This document shows positions 24,401-38,599 of a stretch of DNA of 64,000 nt, in pieces. Made by a program: the position numbers and the translations under genes. The notes under the pieces were generated by a model. It was not told the origin of the DNA, did not search any database, and saw only the letters and a list, made by a program, of their open reading frames with translations. The DNA comes from Prosopocoilus inquinatus (Eukaryota > Arthropoda > Insecta > Coleoptera > Lucanidae): the NCBI GenBank assembly GCA_036172665.1, contig JAYKNF010000037.1, forward strand, positions 186,001 to 250,000, read 5' to 3'. How positions within the stretch are numbered: the stretch's first letter is position 1; every line of letters starts with the position of its first letter.

Positions 24401-26430
24401 TAAACGATCCTTACTTATCTAACATGTTATTTGACGTTTGGATGGACTCCAGTAAGTCTGATGTGAGGTAAGACGTTTTCGGACGCAGCAGAAGCTGGAA
24501 ATAGTTTTAAACGAAACAACACGTATTAGCGTTGTTCCTGTGATGTATCTAATCGATCCTTACTCATCTATCATGTTATTTGACGTTTGAACGGACTCCA
24601 GTAACTCTGATGTGAGATACAAAGTTCTCGGACGCAGCTGAAGCTGGAAATAGTTTTAAACGAAACAACACGCATTAGCGTTGTTCCTGTGATGTATCTA
24701 ATCGATCCTTACTCATCTATCATGTTATTTGGCGTTTCGATGGACTCCAGTAACTTTGATGTGAGATACGAAATTTTCGGACGCAGCAGAAGCTGGAAAT
24801 AGTTTTAAACGAAACAACACGCATTAGCGTTGTTCCTGTGATGTATCTAGTCGATCCTTACTCATCTATCATGTTATTTGGCGTTTCGATGGACTCCAGT
24901 AACTCTGATGTGAGATACGAAATTTTCGGACGCAGCAGAAACTGGAAATAGTTTTAAATGAAACAACACGTATTAGCGTTGTTCCTGTGATGTATCTAAT
25001 CGATCCTTACTCATCTATCATGTTATTTGATGTTTGAATGGACTCCAGTAACTCTGATGTGAGATACAAAGTTCTCGGACGCAGCAGAAGCTGGAAATAG
25101 TTTTGAACGAAACAACACGTATTAGCGTTGTTCCTGTGATGTATCTAATCGATCCTTACTCATCTATCATGTTATTTGGCGTTTGGATGGGCTCCAGTAA
25201 CTCTGAAGTGAGATAAGAAGTTCTCGGACGCAGCTGAAGCTGGAAATAGTTTTAAACGAAACAACACGCATTAGCGTTGCTCCTGTGATGTATCTAATCG
25301 ATCCTTACTCATCTATCATGTTATTTGGCGTTTCGATGGACTCCAGTAACTTTGATGTGAGATACGAAATTTTCGGACGCAGCAGAAGCTGGATATAGTT
25401 TTAAACGAAACAACACGCATTAGCGTTGTTCCTGTGATGTATCTAATCGATCCTTACTCATCTATCATGTTATTTGGCGTTTCGATGGACTCCAGTAACT
25501 CTGATGAGATACGAAATTTTTGGACGCAGCAGAAACTGGAAATAGTTTTAAACGAAACAACACGCATTAGCTTTGTTCCTGTAATGTATCTAATCGACCC
25601 TTACTCATCTATCATGTTATTTGGCGTTTCGATGGACTCCAGTAACTTTGATGTGAGATACGAAATTTTCGGACGCAGCAGAAGCTGGAAATAGTTTTAA
25701 ACGAAACAACACGCATTAGCGTTGTTCCTGTGATGTATCTAATCCATCCTTACTCATCTATCATGTTATTTGGCGTTTCGATGGACTCCAGTAACTCTGA
25801 TGTGAGATACGAAATTTTCGGACGCAGCAGAAACTGGAAATAGTTTTAAATGAAACAACACGCATTAGCGTTGTTCCTGTGATGTATCTAATCGATCCTT
25901 ACTCATCTATCATGTTATTTGATGTTTGAATGGACTCCAGTAACTCTGATGTGAGATACAAAGTTCTCGGACGCAGCAGAAGCTGGAAATGGTTTTGAAC
26001 GAAACAACACGTATTAGCGTTGTTCCTGTGATGTATCTAATCGATCCTTACTCATCTATCATGTTATTTGGCGTTTGGATGGGCTCCAGTAACTCTGAAG
26101 TGAGATAAGAAGTTCTCGGACGCAGCTGAAGCTGGAAATAGTTTTAAACGATACAACACGCATTAGCGTTGTTCCTGTGATGTATCTAATCGATCCTTAC
26201 TCATCTATCATGTTATTTGGCGTTTCGATGGACTCCAGTAACTTTGATGTGAGATACGAAATTTTCGGACGCAGCAGAAGCTGGAAATAGTTTTAAACGA
26301 AACAACACGCATTAGCGTTGTTCCTGTGATGTATCTAATCGATCCTTACTCATCTATCATGTTATTTGACGTTTGGATGGACTCCAGTAACTCTGATGTG
26401 AGATACAAAGTTATCGGACGCAGCAGAAGC
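24400..26430 (+). repeat. 2-kb segment duplicated at 46,940-48,790
   Basis: The segment matches the later copy at 22,539 bp up to about 25,150 and at 22,390 bp from about 25,290 onward. The step of 149 bp is one missing monomer in the later copy. Shared rare markers include TCTAGTCGATCC (24,850), CTGGATATAG (25,391), GATGAGATACG (near 25,503), AATCCATCC (near 25,742) and GATACAACACG (26,150). Similarity stops near 26,430, where TTTTGAACG faces TTTTAAACG. Confidence 0.85.
25448..25594 (+). repeat. Rare 147-bp monomer (2-bp deletion)
   Basis: CTCTGATGTGAGATAC has become CTCTGATGAGATAC near 25,503, losing two bases, so starts at 25,448 and 25,595 are 147 bp apart. Since 147 is divisible by three, the frame no longer meets the usual TAG at monomer position 98. 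This explains the 86-codon open frame here (25,434-25,694). The next monomer carries private changes not found in the sister copy (GCTTTG, GTAATG and ATCGACCC). Confidence 0.9.
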
Positions 26431-27840
26431 TGGAAATAGTTTTGAACGAAACAACACGTATTAGCGTTGTTCCTGTGCTGTATCTAATCGATCCTTACTT
26501 ATCTATCATGTTATTTGATGTTTCGATGGACTCCAGTAACTCTGATGTGAGATACGACGTTTTCGGACGCAGCAGAAGCTGGAAATAGTTTTAAACGAAA
26601 CAACAAGTATTAGCGTTGTTGATGTGATGTATCTAATCGATCCTTACTCATCTATCATGTTATTTGACGTTTGGATGGACTCCAGTAACTCTGATGTGAG
26701 ATACAAAGGTTTCGGACGCAGCAGAAGCTGGAAATAGTTTTCAACGAAACAACACGTATTAGCGTTGTTCCTGTGATGTATCTAATCGATCCTTACTTAG
26801 CTACTATGTTATTTGACGTTTCGATGGACTTCAGTAACTCTGATGTGAGATACGAAATTTTCGGACGCAGCAGAAGCTGGAAATAGTTTTAAATGAAACA
26901 ACACGCATTAGCGTTGTTCCTGTGATGTATGTAATCGATCCTTACTCATCTATCATGTTATTTGACGTTTGGATGGGCTCCAGTAACTCTGAAGTGAGAT
27001 ACGAAGTTCTCGGACGCAGCTGAAGCTGGAAATAGTTTTAAACGAAACAACACGCATTAGCGTTGTTCCTGTGATGTATGTAATCGATCCTTACTCATCT
27101 ATCATGTTATTTGACGTTCGGATGGACTCTAGTATCTCTGATGTGAGATACGAAATTTTCGGACGCAGCAGAAGCTGGAAATAGTTTTAAACGAAACAAC
27201 ACGCATTAGTGTTGTTCCTGTGATGTATCTAAACGATCCTTACTTATCTAACATGTTATTTGAAGTTTGGATGGACTCCAGTAAGTCTGATGTGATATAC
27301 GACGTTTTCGGACGCAGCAGGAGCTGGAAATTGTTTTAAACGAAACAACACGTATTAGCGTTGTTCCTGTGATGTATCTAATCGATCCTTACTCATCTAT
27401 CATGTTATTTGACGTTTGGATGGACTCCAGTATCTCTGATGTGAGATACGAAATTTTCGGACGCAGCAGAAGCTGGAAATAGTTTTAAACGAAACAACAC
27501 GCATTAGCGTTGTTCCTGTGATGTATCTAATCGATCCTTACTCATCTATCATGTTATTTGACGTTTGGATGGACTCTAGTATCTCTGATGTGAGATACGA
27601 AATTTTCGGACGCAGCAGAAGCTGGAAATAGTTTTAAACGAAACAACACGCATTAGCGTTGTTCCTGTGATGTATCTAATCGATCCTTACTCATCTATCA
27701 TGTTATTTGACGTTTCGATGGACTCTAGTAACTCTGATGTGAGATACGAAGTTTTTGGACGCAGCAGGAGCTGGAAATAGTTTTAAACGAAACAACACGT
27801 ATTAGCGTTGTTCCTGTGATGTATCTAATCGATCCTTACT
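26430..27840 (+). repeat. Mixed monomers leading into the second heterogeneous zone
   Basis: The first half follows the GACGTTTTCGG, AAGTATTAG / GTTGTTGATG, AAAGGTTTC, CTTAGCTACT, TGTAATCG order seen near 49,200-49,500. From about 26,900, GTATCTCTG types with GGACTCTAG, GATATACGACG (near 27,293) and TTAGTGTTG (near 27,207) take over. No interruption or foreign sequence is present. Confidence 0.7.
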
Positions 27841-29918
27841 CATCTATCATGTTATTTGACGTTTGGATGGACTCCAGTATCTCTGATGTGAGATACGAAA
27901 TTTTCGGACGCAGCAGAAGCTGGAAATAGTTTTAAACGAAACAACACGCATTAGCGTTGTTCCTGTGATGTATCTAATCGATCCTTACTCATCTATCATG
28001 TTATTTGACGTTTGGATGGACTCTAGTATCTCTGATGTGAGATACGAAATTTTCGGACGCAGCAGAAGCTGGAAATAGTTTTAAACGAAACAACACGCAT
28101 TAGTGTTGTTCCTGTGATGTATCTAAACGATCCTTACTTATCTAACATGTTATTTGACGTTTGGATGGACTCCAGTAAGTCTGATGTGATATACGACGTT
28201 TTCGGACGCAGCAGAAGCTGGAAATAGTTTTAAACGAAACAACACGCATTAGCGTTGTTCCTGTGATGTATCTAATCGATCCTTACTCATCTATCATGTT
28301 ATTTGACGTTTGAATGGACTCCAGTAACTCTGATGTGAGATACAAAGTTCTCGGACGCAGCAGAAGCTGGAAATAGTTTTGAACGAAACAACACGTATTA
28401 GCGTTGTTCCTGTGATGTATCTAATCGATCCTTACTCATCTATCATGTTATTTGACGTTTCGATGGACTATAGTAACTCTGATGTGAGATACGAAATTTT
28501 TGGACGCAGCAGGGGCTGGAAACAGTTTTAAACGAAACAACACGTATTAGCGTTGTTCCTGTGATGTATCTAATCGATCCTTACTCATCTATCATGTTAT
28601 TTGACGTTTGGATGGGCTCCAGTAACTCTAATGTGAGATACAAAGTTCTCGGACGCAGCAGAAGCTGGAAATAGTTTTGAACGAAACAACACGTATTAGC
28701 GTTGTTCCTGTGATGTATCTAAACGATCCTTACTTATCTAACATGTTATTTGACGTTTGGAAGGACTCCAGTAAGTCTGATGTGAGATACAAAGTTTTTG
28801 GACGCAGCAGGAACTGGAAATAGTTTTAAACGAAACAACACGTATTAGCGTTGTTCCTTTGCTGTATCTAATCGATCCTTACTCATCTATCATGTTATTT
28901 GACGTTTGGATGGACTCCAGTATCTCTGATGTGAGATACGAAATTTTCGGACGCAGCAGAAGCTGGAAATAGTTTTAAACGAAACAACACGCATTAGCGT
29001 TGTTCCTGTGATGTATCTAATCGATCCTTACTCATCTATCATGTTATTTGACGTTTGGATGGACTCTAGTATCTCTGATGTGAGATACGAAATTTTCGGA
29101 CGCAGCAGAAGCTGGAAATAGTTTTAAACGAAACAACACGCATTAGTGTTGTTCCTGTGATGTATCTAAACGATCCTTACTTATCTAACATGTTATTTGA
29201 CGTTTGGATGGACTCCAGTAAGTCTGATGTGATATACGACGTTTTCGGACGCAGCAGAAGCTGGAAATAGTTTTAAACGAAATAACACGCATTAGCGTTG
29301 TTCCTGTGATGTATCTAATCGATCCTTACTCATCTATCATGTTATTTGACGTTTGAATGGACTCCAGTAACTCTGATGTGAGATACAAAGTTCTCGGACG
29401 CAGCAGAAGCTGGAAATAGTTTTGAACGAAACAACACGTATTAGCGTTGTTCCTGTGATGTATCTAATCGATCCTTACTCATCTATCATGTTATTTGACG
29501 TTTCGATGGACTATAGTAACTCTGATGTGAGATACGAAATTTTTGGACGCAGCAGGGGCTGGAAACAGTTTTAAACGAAACAACACGTATTAGCGTTGTT
29601 CCTGTGATGTATCTAATCGATCCTTACTCATCTATCATGTTATTTGACGTTTGGATGGGCTCCAGTAACTCTAATGTGAGATACAAAGTTCTCGGACGCA
29701 GCAGAAGCTGGAAATAGTTTTGAACGAAACAACACGTATTAGCGTTGTTCCTGTGATGTATCTAAACGATCCTTACTTATCTAACATGTTATTTGACGTT
29801 TGGAAGGACTCCAGTAAGTCTGATGTGAGATACAAAGTTTTTGGACGCAGCAGGAACTGGAAATAGTTTTAAACGAAACAACACGTATTAGCGTTGTTCC
29901 TTTGCTGTATCTAATCGA
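27840..29918 (+). repeat. 7-monomer (1,043-bp) tandem duplication
   Basis: The copies are about 27,840-28,875 and 28,883-29,918. The rare form CAGGGGCTGGAAACAG recurs at 1,043 bp (AGGGGCTGG at 28,511 and 29,554). So do GATATACGACG, GGACTATAG, AACTCTAATG, GGAAGGACTCC and GTTCCTTTGCTG. The difference I noticed is GAAACAACACG versus GAAATAACACG (near 28,230 and 29,280). The copies part where TCATC (28,883) faces TTATC (29,926). Such closeness implies a recent event. Confidence 0.85.
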
Positions 29919-31240
29919 TCCTTACTTATCTAACATGTTATTTGACGTTTCGATGGACTCAAGTAACTCTGATTTGAGATAAGATGTTTTCGGACGCAGC
30001 AGAAGCTGGAAATAGTTTTAAACGAAACAACACGCATTAGCGATGTTCCTGTGATGTATCTAATCGATCCTTACTCATCTATCATGTTATTTTAGGTTTG
30101 GATGGACTCCAGTAACTCTGATGTGAGATACAAAGTTTTTGGACGCAGCAGAAGCTGGAAATAGTTTTAAACGAAACAACACATATTAGCGTTGTTCCTG
30201 TGATGTAACTAATCGATCCTTACTCATCTATCATGTTATTTGACGTTTGGACGGACTCCAGTAACTCTGATGAGAGATACAAAGTTTTTGGACGCAGCAG
30301 AAGCTGGAAATAGTTTTGAACGAAACAACACGTATTAGCGTTGTTCCTGTGATGTATCTAATCGATCCTTACTCATCTATCATGTTATTTGACGTTTCGA
30401 TGGACTATAGTAACTCTGATGTGAGATACGAAATTTTTGGACGCAGCAGGTGCTGGAAATAGTTTTAAACGAAACAACACGTATTAGCGTTGTTCCTGTG
30501 ATGTATCTAATCGATCCTTACTCATCTATCATGTTATTTGACGTTTGGATGGGCTCCAGTAACTCTGATGTGAGATACAAAGTTCTCGGACGCAGCAGAA
30601 GCTGGAAATAGTTTTGAACGAAACAACACGTATTAGCGTTGTTCCTGTGATGTATCTAAACGATCCTTACTTATCTAACATGTTATTTGACGTTTGGAAG
30701 GACTCCAGTAAGTCTGATGTGAGATACAAAGTTTTTGGACGCAGCAGGAACTGGAAATAGTTTTAAACGAAACAACACGTATTAGCGTTGTTCCTTTGCT
30801 GTATCTAATCGATCCTTACTTATCTAACATGTTATTTGATGTTTCGATGGACTCAAGTAACTCTGATGTGAGATACGATGTTTTCGGACGCAGCAGAAGC
30901 TGGAAATAGTTTTAAAAGAAACAACACGCATTAGCGATGTTCCTGTGATGTATCTAATCGATCCTTACTCATCTATCATGTTATTTTACGTTTGGATGGA
31001 CTCCAGTAACTCTGATGTGAGATACAAAGTTTTTGGACGCAGCAGAAGCTGGAAATAGTTTTGAACGAAACAACACGTATTAGCGTTGTTCCTGTGATGT
31101 ATCTAATCGATCCTTACTTAGCTACTATGTTATTTGACGTTTCGATGGACTCCAGTAACTCTAATGTGAGATACGAAATTTTCTGACGCAGCAGCAGCTG
31201 GAAATAGTTTTAAACGAAACAACACGCATTAGCGTTGTTC
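29918..31240 (+). repeat. Heterogeneous monomers, second zone
   Basis: Types resemble those at both window ends: TTATTTTACG or TTATTTTAGG, GGACTCAAG, CGATGTTTTCGG, GCGATGTTCC and AACACATATTAG. The order GGACTATAG, GGGCTCC, GGAAGGACTCC, CTTTGCTG recurs once more, 894 bp (6 monomers) after the second 7-mer copy. Single-copy changes include GATGTAACT near 30,205, TTTCTGACGC near 31,181 and the CAGCAGCAGCTGG loop form near 31,190. Confidence 0.7.
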
Positions 31241-34200
31241 CTGTGATGTATCTAAACGATCCTTACTTATCTAACATGTTATTTGACGTTTGGATGGACT
31301 CCAGTAAGTCTGATGTGAGGTAAGACGTTTTCGGACGCAGCAGAAGCTGGAAATAGTTTTAAACGAAATAACACGTATTAGCGTTGTTCCTGTGATGTAT
31401 CTAATCGATCCTTACTCATCTATCATGTCATTTGACGTTTGGATGGACTCCAGTAACTCTGATGTGAGATACAAAGATTTCGGACGCAGCAGAAACTGGA
31501 AATAGTTTTCAACGAAACAACACGTATTAGCGTTGTTCCTGTGATGTATCTAATCGATCCTTACTCATCTATCATGTTATTTGACGTTTGAACGGACTCC
31601 AGTAACTCTGATGTGAGATACAAAGTTCTCGGACGCAGCAGAAGCTGGAAATAGTTTTGAACGAAATAACACGTATTAGCGTTGTTCCTGTGATGTATCT
31701 AATCGATCCTTACTTATCTACTATGTTATTTGACGTTTCGATGAACTCCAGTAACTCTGATGTGAGATACGAAATTTTCGGACGCAGCACAAGCTGGAAA
31801 TAGTTTTAAATGAAACAACACTCATTAGCGTTGTTCCTGTGATGTATGTAATCGATCCTTACTCATCTATCATGTTATTTGACGTTTGGATGGGCTCCAG
31901 TAACTCTGAAGTGAGATACGAAATTCTCGGACGCAGCTGAAGCTTTAAATAATTTTAAACGAAACAACACGCATTAGCGTTGTTCCTGTGATGTATCTAA
32001 TCGATCCTTACTCATCTATCATGTTATTTGGCGTTTCGATGGACTCCAGTAACTTTGATGTGAGATACGAAATTTTCGGACGCAGCAGAAGCTGGAAATA
32101 GTTTTAAACGAAACAACACGCATTAGCGTTGTTCCTGTGATGTATCTAATCGATCCTTACTCATCTATCATGTTATTTGGCGTTTCGATGGACTCCAGTA
32201 ACTCTGATGTGAGATACGAAATTTTCGGACGCAGCAGAAACTGGAAATAGTTTTAAATGAAACAACACGCATTAGCGTTGTTCCTGTGATGTATCTAATC
32301 GATCCTTACTCATCTATCATGTTATTTGATGTTTGAATGGACTCCAGTAACTCTGATGTGAGATACAAAGTTCTCGGACGCAGCAGAAGCTGGAAATAGT
32401 TTTGAACGAAACAACACGTATTAGCGTTGTTCCTGTGATGTATCTAATCGATCCTTACTCATCTATCATGTTATTTGGCGTTTGGATGGGCTCCAGTAAC
32501 TCTGAAGTGAGATAAGAATTTCTCGGACGCAGCAGAAGCTGGAAATAGTTTTAAACGAAACAACACGTATTAGCGTTGTTCCTGTGATGTATCTAATCGA
32601 TCCTTACTTATCTACTATGTTATTTGACGTTTCGATGGACTCCAGTAACTATGATGTGAGATACGAAATTTTCGGACGCAGCAGAAGCTGGAAATAGTTT
32701 TAAACGAAACAACACGCATTAGCGTTGTTCCTGTGATGTATCTAATCGATCCTTACTCATCTATCATGTTATTTGACGTTTGGATGGGCTCCAGTAACTC
32801 TGAAGTGAGATACGAAGTTCTCGGACGCAGCTGAAGCTGGAAATAGTTTTAAAAGAAACAACACGCATTATCGTTGTTCCTGTGATGTATCTAAACGATC
32901 CTTACTTATCTAACATGTTATTTGACGTTTGGATGGACTCCAGTAACTCTGATGTGAGGTAAGACGTTTTCGGACGCAGCAGAAGCTGGAAATAGTTTTA
33001 AACGAAATAACACGTATTAGCGTTGTTCCTGTGATGTATCTAATCGATCCTTACTCATCTATCATGTTATTTGACGTTTGGATGGACTCCAGTAACTCTG
33101 ATGTGAGATACAAAGATTTCGGACGTAGCAGAAGCTGGAAATAGTTTTAAACGAAACAACACGTATTAGCGTTGTTCCTGTGATGTATCTAATCGATCCT
33201 TACTCATCTATCATGTTATTTGACGTTTGAACGGACTCCAGTAACTCTGATGTAGATACAAAGATTTCGGACGCAGCAGAAGCCGGAAATAGTTTTCAAC
33301 GAAACAACACGTATTAGCGTTGTTCCTGTGATGTATCTAATCGATCCTTACTCATCTATCATGTTATTTGACGTTTGGATGGACTCCAGTATCTCTGATG
33401 TGAGATACTAAATTTTCGGACGCAGCAGAAGCTGGAAATAGTTTTAAACGAAACAACACGCATTAGCGTTGTTCCTGTGATGTATCTAAACGATCCTTAC
33501 TTATCTAACATGTTATTTGACGTTTGGATGGACTCCAGTAAGTCTGATGTGAGGTAAGACGTTTTCGGACGCAGCAGAAGCTGGAAATAGTTTTAAACGA
33601 AACAACACGTATTAGCGTTGTTCCTGTGATGTATCTAATCGATCCTTACTCATCTATCATGTTATTTGACGTTTGGATGGACTCCAGTAACTCTGATGTG
33701 AGATACGAAATTTTCGGTCGCAGCACAAGCTGGAAATAGTTTTAAATGAAACAACACGCATTAGCGTTGTTCCTGTGATGTATGTAATCGATCCTTACTC
33801 ATGTATCATGTTATTTGACGTTTGGATGGGCTCCAGTAACTCTGAAGTGAGATACGAAGTTCTCGGACGCAGCTGAAGCTGGAAATAGTTTTAAAAGAAA
33901 CAACACGCATTAGCGTTGTTCCTGTGATGTATCTAAACGATCCTTACTTATCTAACATGTTATTTGACGTTTGGATGGACTCCAGTAAGTCTGATGTGAG
34001 GTAAGACGTTTTCGGACGCAGCAGAAGCTGGAAATAGTTTTAAACGAAATAACACGTATTAGCGTTGTTCCTGTGATGTATCTAATCGATCCTTACTCAT
34101 CTATCATGTTATTTGACGTTTGGATGGACTCCAGTAACTCTGATGTGAGATACAAAGATTTCGGACGCAGCAGAAACTGGAAATAGTTTTCAACGAAACA

Positions 34201-35580
34201 ACACGTATTAGCGTTGTTCCTGTGATGTATCTAATCGATCCTTACTCATCTATCATGTTATTTGACGTTTGAACGAACTCCAGTAACTCTGATGTGAGAT
34301 ACAAAGTTCTCGGACGCAGCAGAAGCTGGAAATAGTTTTGAACGAAATAACACGTATTAGCGTTGTTCCTGTGATGTATCTAATCGATCCTTACTTATCT
34401 ACTATGTTATTTGACGTTTCGATGGACTCCAGTAACTCTGATGTGAGATACGAAATTTTCGGACGCAGCACAAGCTGGAAATAGTTTTAAATAAAACAAC
34501 ACTCATTAGCGTTGTTCCTGTGATGTATGTAATCGATCCTTACTCATCTATCATGTTATTTGACGTTTGGATGGGCTCCAGTAACTCTGAAGTGAGATAC
34601 GAAGTTCTCGGACGCAGCTGAAGCTGGAAATAGTTTTAAACGAAACAACACGCATTAGCGTTGTTCCTGTGATGTATCTAATCGACCCTTACTCATCTAT
34701 CATGTTATTTGGCGTTTCGATGGACTCCAGTAACTTTGATGTGAGATACGAAATTTTCGGACGCAGCAGAAGCTGGAAATAGTTTTAAACGAAACAACAC
34801 GCATTAGCGTTGATCCTGTGATGTATCTAATCGATCCTTACTCATCTATCATGTTATTTGACGTTTGGATGGACTCCAGTAACTCTGATGTGAGATACAA
34901 AGATTTCGGACGCAGCAGAAGCAGGAAATAGTTTTCTACGAGACAACACGTATTAGCGTTGTTCCTGTGATGTATCTAATCGATCCTTACTCATCTATCA
35001 TGTTATTTGACGTTTGGATGGACTCCAGTATCTCTGATGTGAGATACTAAATTTTCGGACGCAGCAGAAGCTGGAAATAGTTTTAAACGAAACAACACGC
35101 ATTAGCGTTGTTCCTGTGATGTAACTAAACGATCCTTACTTATCTAACATGTTATTTGACGTTTGGATGGACTCCAGTAAGTCTGATGTGAGGTAAGACG
35201 TTTTCGGACGCAGCAGAAGCTGGAAATAGTTTTAAACGAAACAACACGTATTAGCGTTGTTCCTGTGATGTATCTAATCGATCCTTACTCATCTATCATG
35301 TTATTTGGCGTTTCGATGGACTCCAGTAACTCTGATGTGAGATACGAAATTTTCGGACGCAGCAGAAACTGGAAATAGTTTTAAATGAAACAACACGCAT
35401 TAGCGTTGTTCCTGTGATGTATCTAATCGATCCTTACTCATCTATCATGTTATTTGATGTTTGAATGGACTCCAGTAACTCTGATGTGAGATACAAAGTT
35501 TTCGGACGCAGCAGAAGCTGGAAATAGTTTTGAACGAAACAACACGTATTATCGTTGTTCCTGTGATGTATCTAATCGAT
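31240..35580 (+). repeat. Mosaic block with partial 18-monomer repeat
   Basis: About 1 kb near 31.2-32.1 kb recurs at 33.9-34.8 kb with a spacing of 2,681 bp. That is 18 monomers less the 1-bp deletion lying between them (GAAACTGG at 31,491 and 34,172). The order is AAACGATCC, GGTAAGACG, GAAATAACACG, CAAAGATTTC, GTTTGAACG, CTACTATG, CACAAGCTGG, TGTAATCG. A GTAACTAAACG junction at 35,121 is shared with 39,336. GGACGTAGC at 33,121 and GTTTTCTACGAG near 34,932 are private. Confidence 0.7.
33194..33341 (+). repeat. 148-bp monomer (1-bp deletion)
   Basis: GATGTGAGATAC is shortened to GATGTAGATAC near 33,254, so monomer starts at 33,194 and 33,342 are 148 bp apart. I see this length variant once only, so it arose after the local amplifications or was not amplified. 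Confidence 0.85.
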
Positions 35581-36172
35581 CCTTACTCATCTATCATGTT
35601 ATTTGGCGTTTGGATGGGCTCCAGTAACTCTGAAGTGAGATAAGAAGTTCTCGGACGCAGCTGAAGCTGGAAATAGTTTTAAACGAAACAACACGCATTA
35701 GCGTTGCTCCTGTGATGTATCTAATCGATCCTTACTCATCTATCATGTTATTTGGCGTTTCGATGGACTCCAGTAACTTTGATGTGAGATACGAAATTTT
35801 CGGACGCAGCAGAAGCTGGAAATAGTTTTAAACGAAACAACACGCATTAGCGTTGTTCCTGTGATGTATCTAATCGATCCTTACTCATCTATCATGTTAT
35901 TTGACGTTTGGATGGACTCCAGTAACTCTGATGTGAGATACAAAGATTTCGGAGGCAGCAGAAGCCGGAAATAGTTTTCAACGAAACAACACGTATTAGC
36001 GTTGTTCCTGTGATGTATCTAATCGATCCTTACTCATCTATCATGTTATTTGACGTTTGGATGGACTCCAGTATCTCTGATGTGAGATACTAAATTTTCG
36101 GACGCAGCAGAAGCTGGAAATAGTTTTAAACGAAACAACACGCATTAGCGTTGTTCCTGTGATGTATCTAAA

Positions 36173-36417
36173 CGATCCTTACTTATCTAACATGTTATTT
36201 GACGTTTGGATGGACTCCAGTAACTCTGATGTGAGATACGAAATTTTCGGACGCAGCACAAGCTGGAAATAGTTTTACTCATCTATCATGTTATTTGACG
36301 TTTGGATGGACTCCAGTAACTCTGATGTGAGATACAAAGATTTCGGACGCAGCAGAAACTGGAAATAGTTTTCAACGAAACAACACGTATTAGCGTTGTT
36401 CCTGTGATGTATCTAAT
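36173..36417 (+). repeat. Two monomers fused by a 53-bp deletion (245 bp), first copy
   Basis: Starts at 36,173 and 36,418 are 245 bp apart instead of 298. AAATAGTTTTA runs straight into CTCATCTATC near 36,277, removing the end of one monomer, including its dyad at 111-132, and the start of the next. TTA is present at both breakpoints, so a three-base microhomology may have guided the join. Confidence 0.9.
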
Positions 36418-38354
36418 CGATCCTTACTCATCTATCATGTTATTTGACGTTTGAACGGACTCCAGTAACTCTGATGTGAGATACAAAGATTTCGGACGCA
36501 GCAGAAACTGGAAATAGTTTTCAACGAAACAACACGTATTAGCGTTGTTCCTGTGATGTATCTAATCGATCCTTACTCATCTATCATGTTATTTGATGTT
36601 TGAATGGACTCCTGTAACTCTGATGTGAGATACAAAGTTCTCGGACGCAGCAGAAGCTGGAAATAGTTTTGAACGAAACAACACGTATTAGCGTTGTTCC
36701 TGTGATGTATCTAATCGATCCTTACTCATCTATCATGTTATTTGGCGTTTGGATGGGCTCCAGTAACTCTGAAATGAGATAAGAAGTTCTCGGACGCAGC
36801 TGAAGCTGGAAATAGTTTTAAACGAAACAACACGCATTAGCGTTGCTCCTGTGATGTATCTAATCGATCGTTACTCATCTATCATGTTATTTGGCGTTTC
36901 GATGGACTCCAGTAACTTTGATGTGAGATACGAAATTTTCGGACGCAGCAGAAGCTGGAAATAGTTTTAAACGAAACAACACGCATTAGCGTTGTTCCTG
37001 CGATGTATCTAATCGATCCTTACTCATCTGTCATGTTATTTGACGTTTGGATGGACTCCAGTAACTCTGATGTGAGATACAAAGATTTCGGACGCAGCAG
37101 AAGCCGGAAATAGTTTTCAACGAAACAACACGTATTAGCGTTGTTCCTGTGATGTATCTAATCGATCCTTACTCATCTATCATGTTATTTGACGTTTGGA
37201 TGGACTCCAGTATCTCTGATGTGAGATACTAAATTTTCGGACGCAGCAGAAGCTGGAAATAGTTTTAAACGAAACAACACGCATTAGCGTTGTTCCTGTG
37301 ATGTATCTAATCGATCCTTACTCATCTATCATGTTATTTGACGTTTGAACGGACTCCAGTAACTCTGATGTGAGATACGAAGATTTCGGACGCAGCAGAA
37401 ACTGGAAATAGTTTTCAACGAAACAACACGTATTAGCGTTGTTCCTGTGATGTATCTAATCGAACCTTACTCATCTATCATGTTATTTGGCGTTTGGATG
37501 GGCTCCAGTAACTCTGAAATGAGATAAGAAGTTCTCGGACGCAGCTGAAGCTGGAAATAGTTTTAAACGAAACAACACGCATTAGCGTTGCTCCTGTGAT
37601 GTATCTAATCGATCGTTACTCATCTATCATGTTATTTGGCGTTTCGATGGACTCCAGTAACTTTGATGTGAGATACGAAATTTTCGGACGCAGCAGAAGC
37701 TGGAAATAGTTTTAAACGAAACAACACGCATTAGCGTTGTTCCTGCGATGTATCTAATCGATCCTTACTCATCTATCATGTTATTTGGCGTTTGGATGGG
37801 CTCCAGTAACTCTGAAGTGAGATAAGAAGTTCTCGGACGCAGCTGAAGCTGGAAATAGTTTTAAACGAAACAACACGCATTAGCGTTGCTCCTGTGATGT
37901 ATCTAATCGATCCTTACTCATCTATCATGTTATTTGGCGTTTCGATGGACTCCAGTAACTTTGATGTGAGATACGAAATTTTCGGACGCAGCAGAAGCTG
38001 GAAATAGTTTTAAACGAAACAACACGCATTAGCGTTGTTCCTGTGATGTATCTAATCGATCCTTACTCATCTATCATGTTATTTGACGTTTGGATGGACT
38101 CCAGTAACTCTGATGTGAGATACAAAGATTTCGGAGGCAGCAGAAGCCGGAAATAGTTTTCAACGAAACAACACGTATTAGCGTTGTTCCTGTGATGTAT
38201 CTAATCGATCCTTACTCATCTATCATGTTATTTGACGTTTGGATGGACTCCAGTATCTCTGATGTGAGATACTAAATTTTCGGACGCAGCAGAAGCTGGA
38301 AATAGTTTTAAACGAAACAACACGCATTAGCGTTGTTCCTGTGATGTATCTAAA

Positions 38355-38599
38355 CGATCCTTACTTATCTAACATGTTATTTGACGTTTGGATGGACTCC
38401 AGTAACTCTGATGTGAGATACGAAATTTTCGGACGCAGCACAAGCTGGAAATAGTTTTACTCATCTATCATGTTATTTGACGTTTGGATGGACTCCAGTA
38501 ACTCTGATGTGAGATACAAAGATTTCGGACGCAGCAGAAACTGGAAATAGTTTTCAACGAAACAACACGTATTAGCGTTGTTCCTGTGATGTATCTAAT
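38355..38599 (+). repeat. Two monomers fused by the same 53-bp deletion, second copy
   Basis: The junction near 38,459 is identical to the one near 36,277 and sits 2,182 bp downstream with the same flanking monomers. The deletion therefore predates the duplication and serves as a tag for it. Confidence 0.9.

Noticed and set aside
25434..25694. 86-codon open reading frame
   Set aside because: It is made of satellite monomers, arises from the 2-bp deletion that avoids the normal TAG, starts at a GTG just before the ATG at 25,437, and has no recognisable domain, signal peptide or regulatory context.
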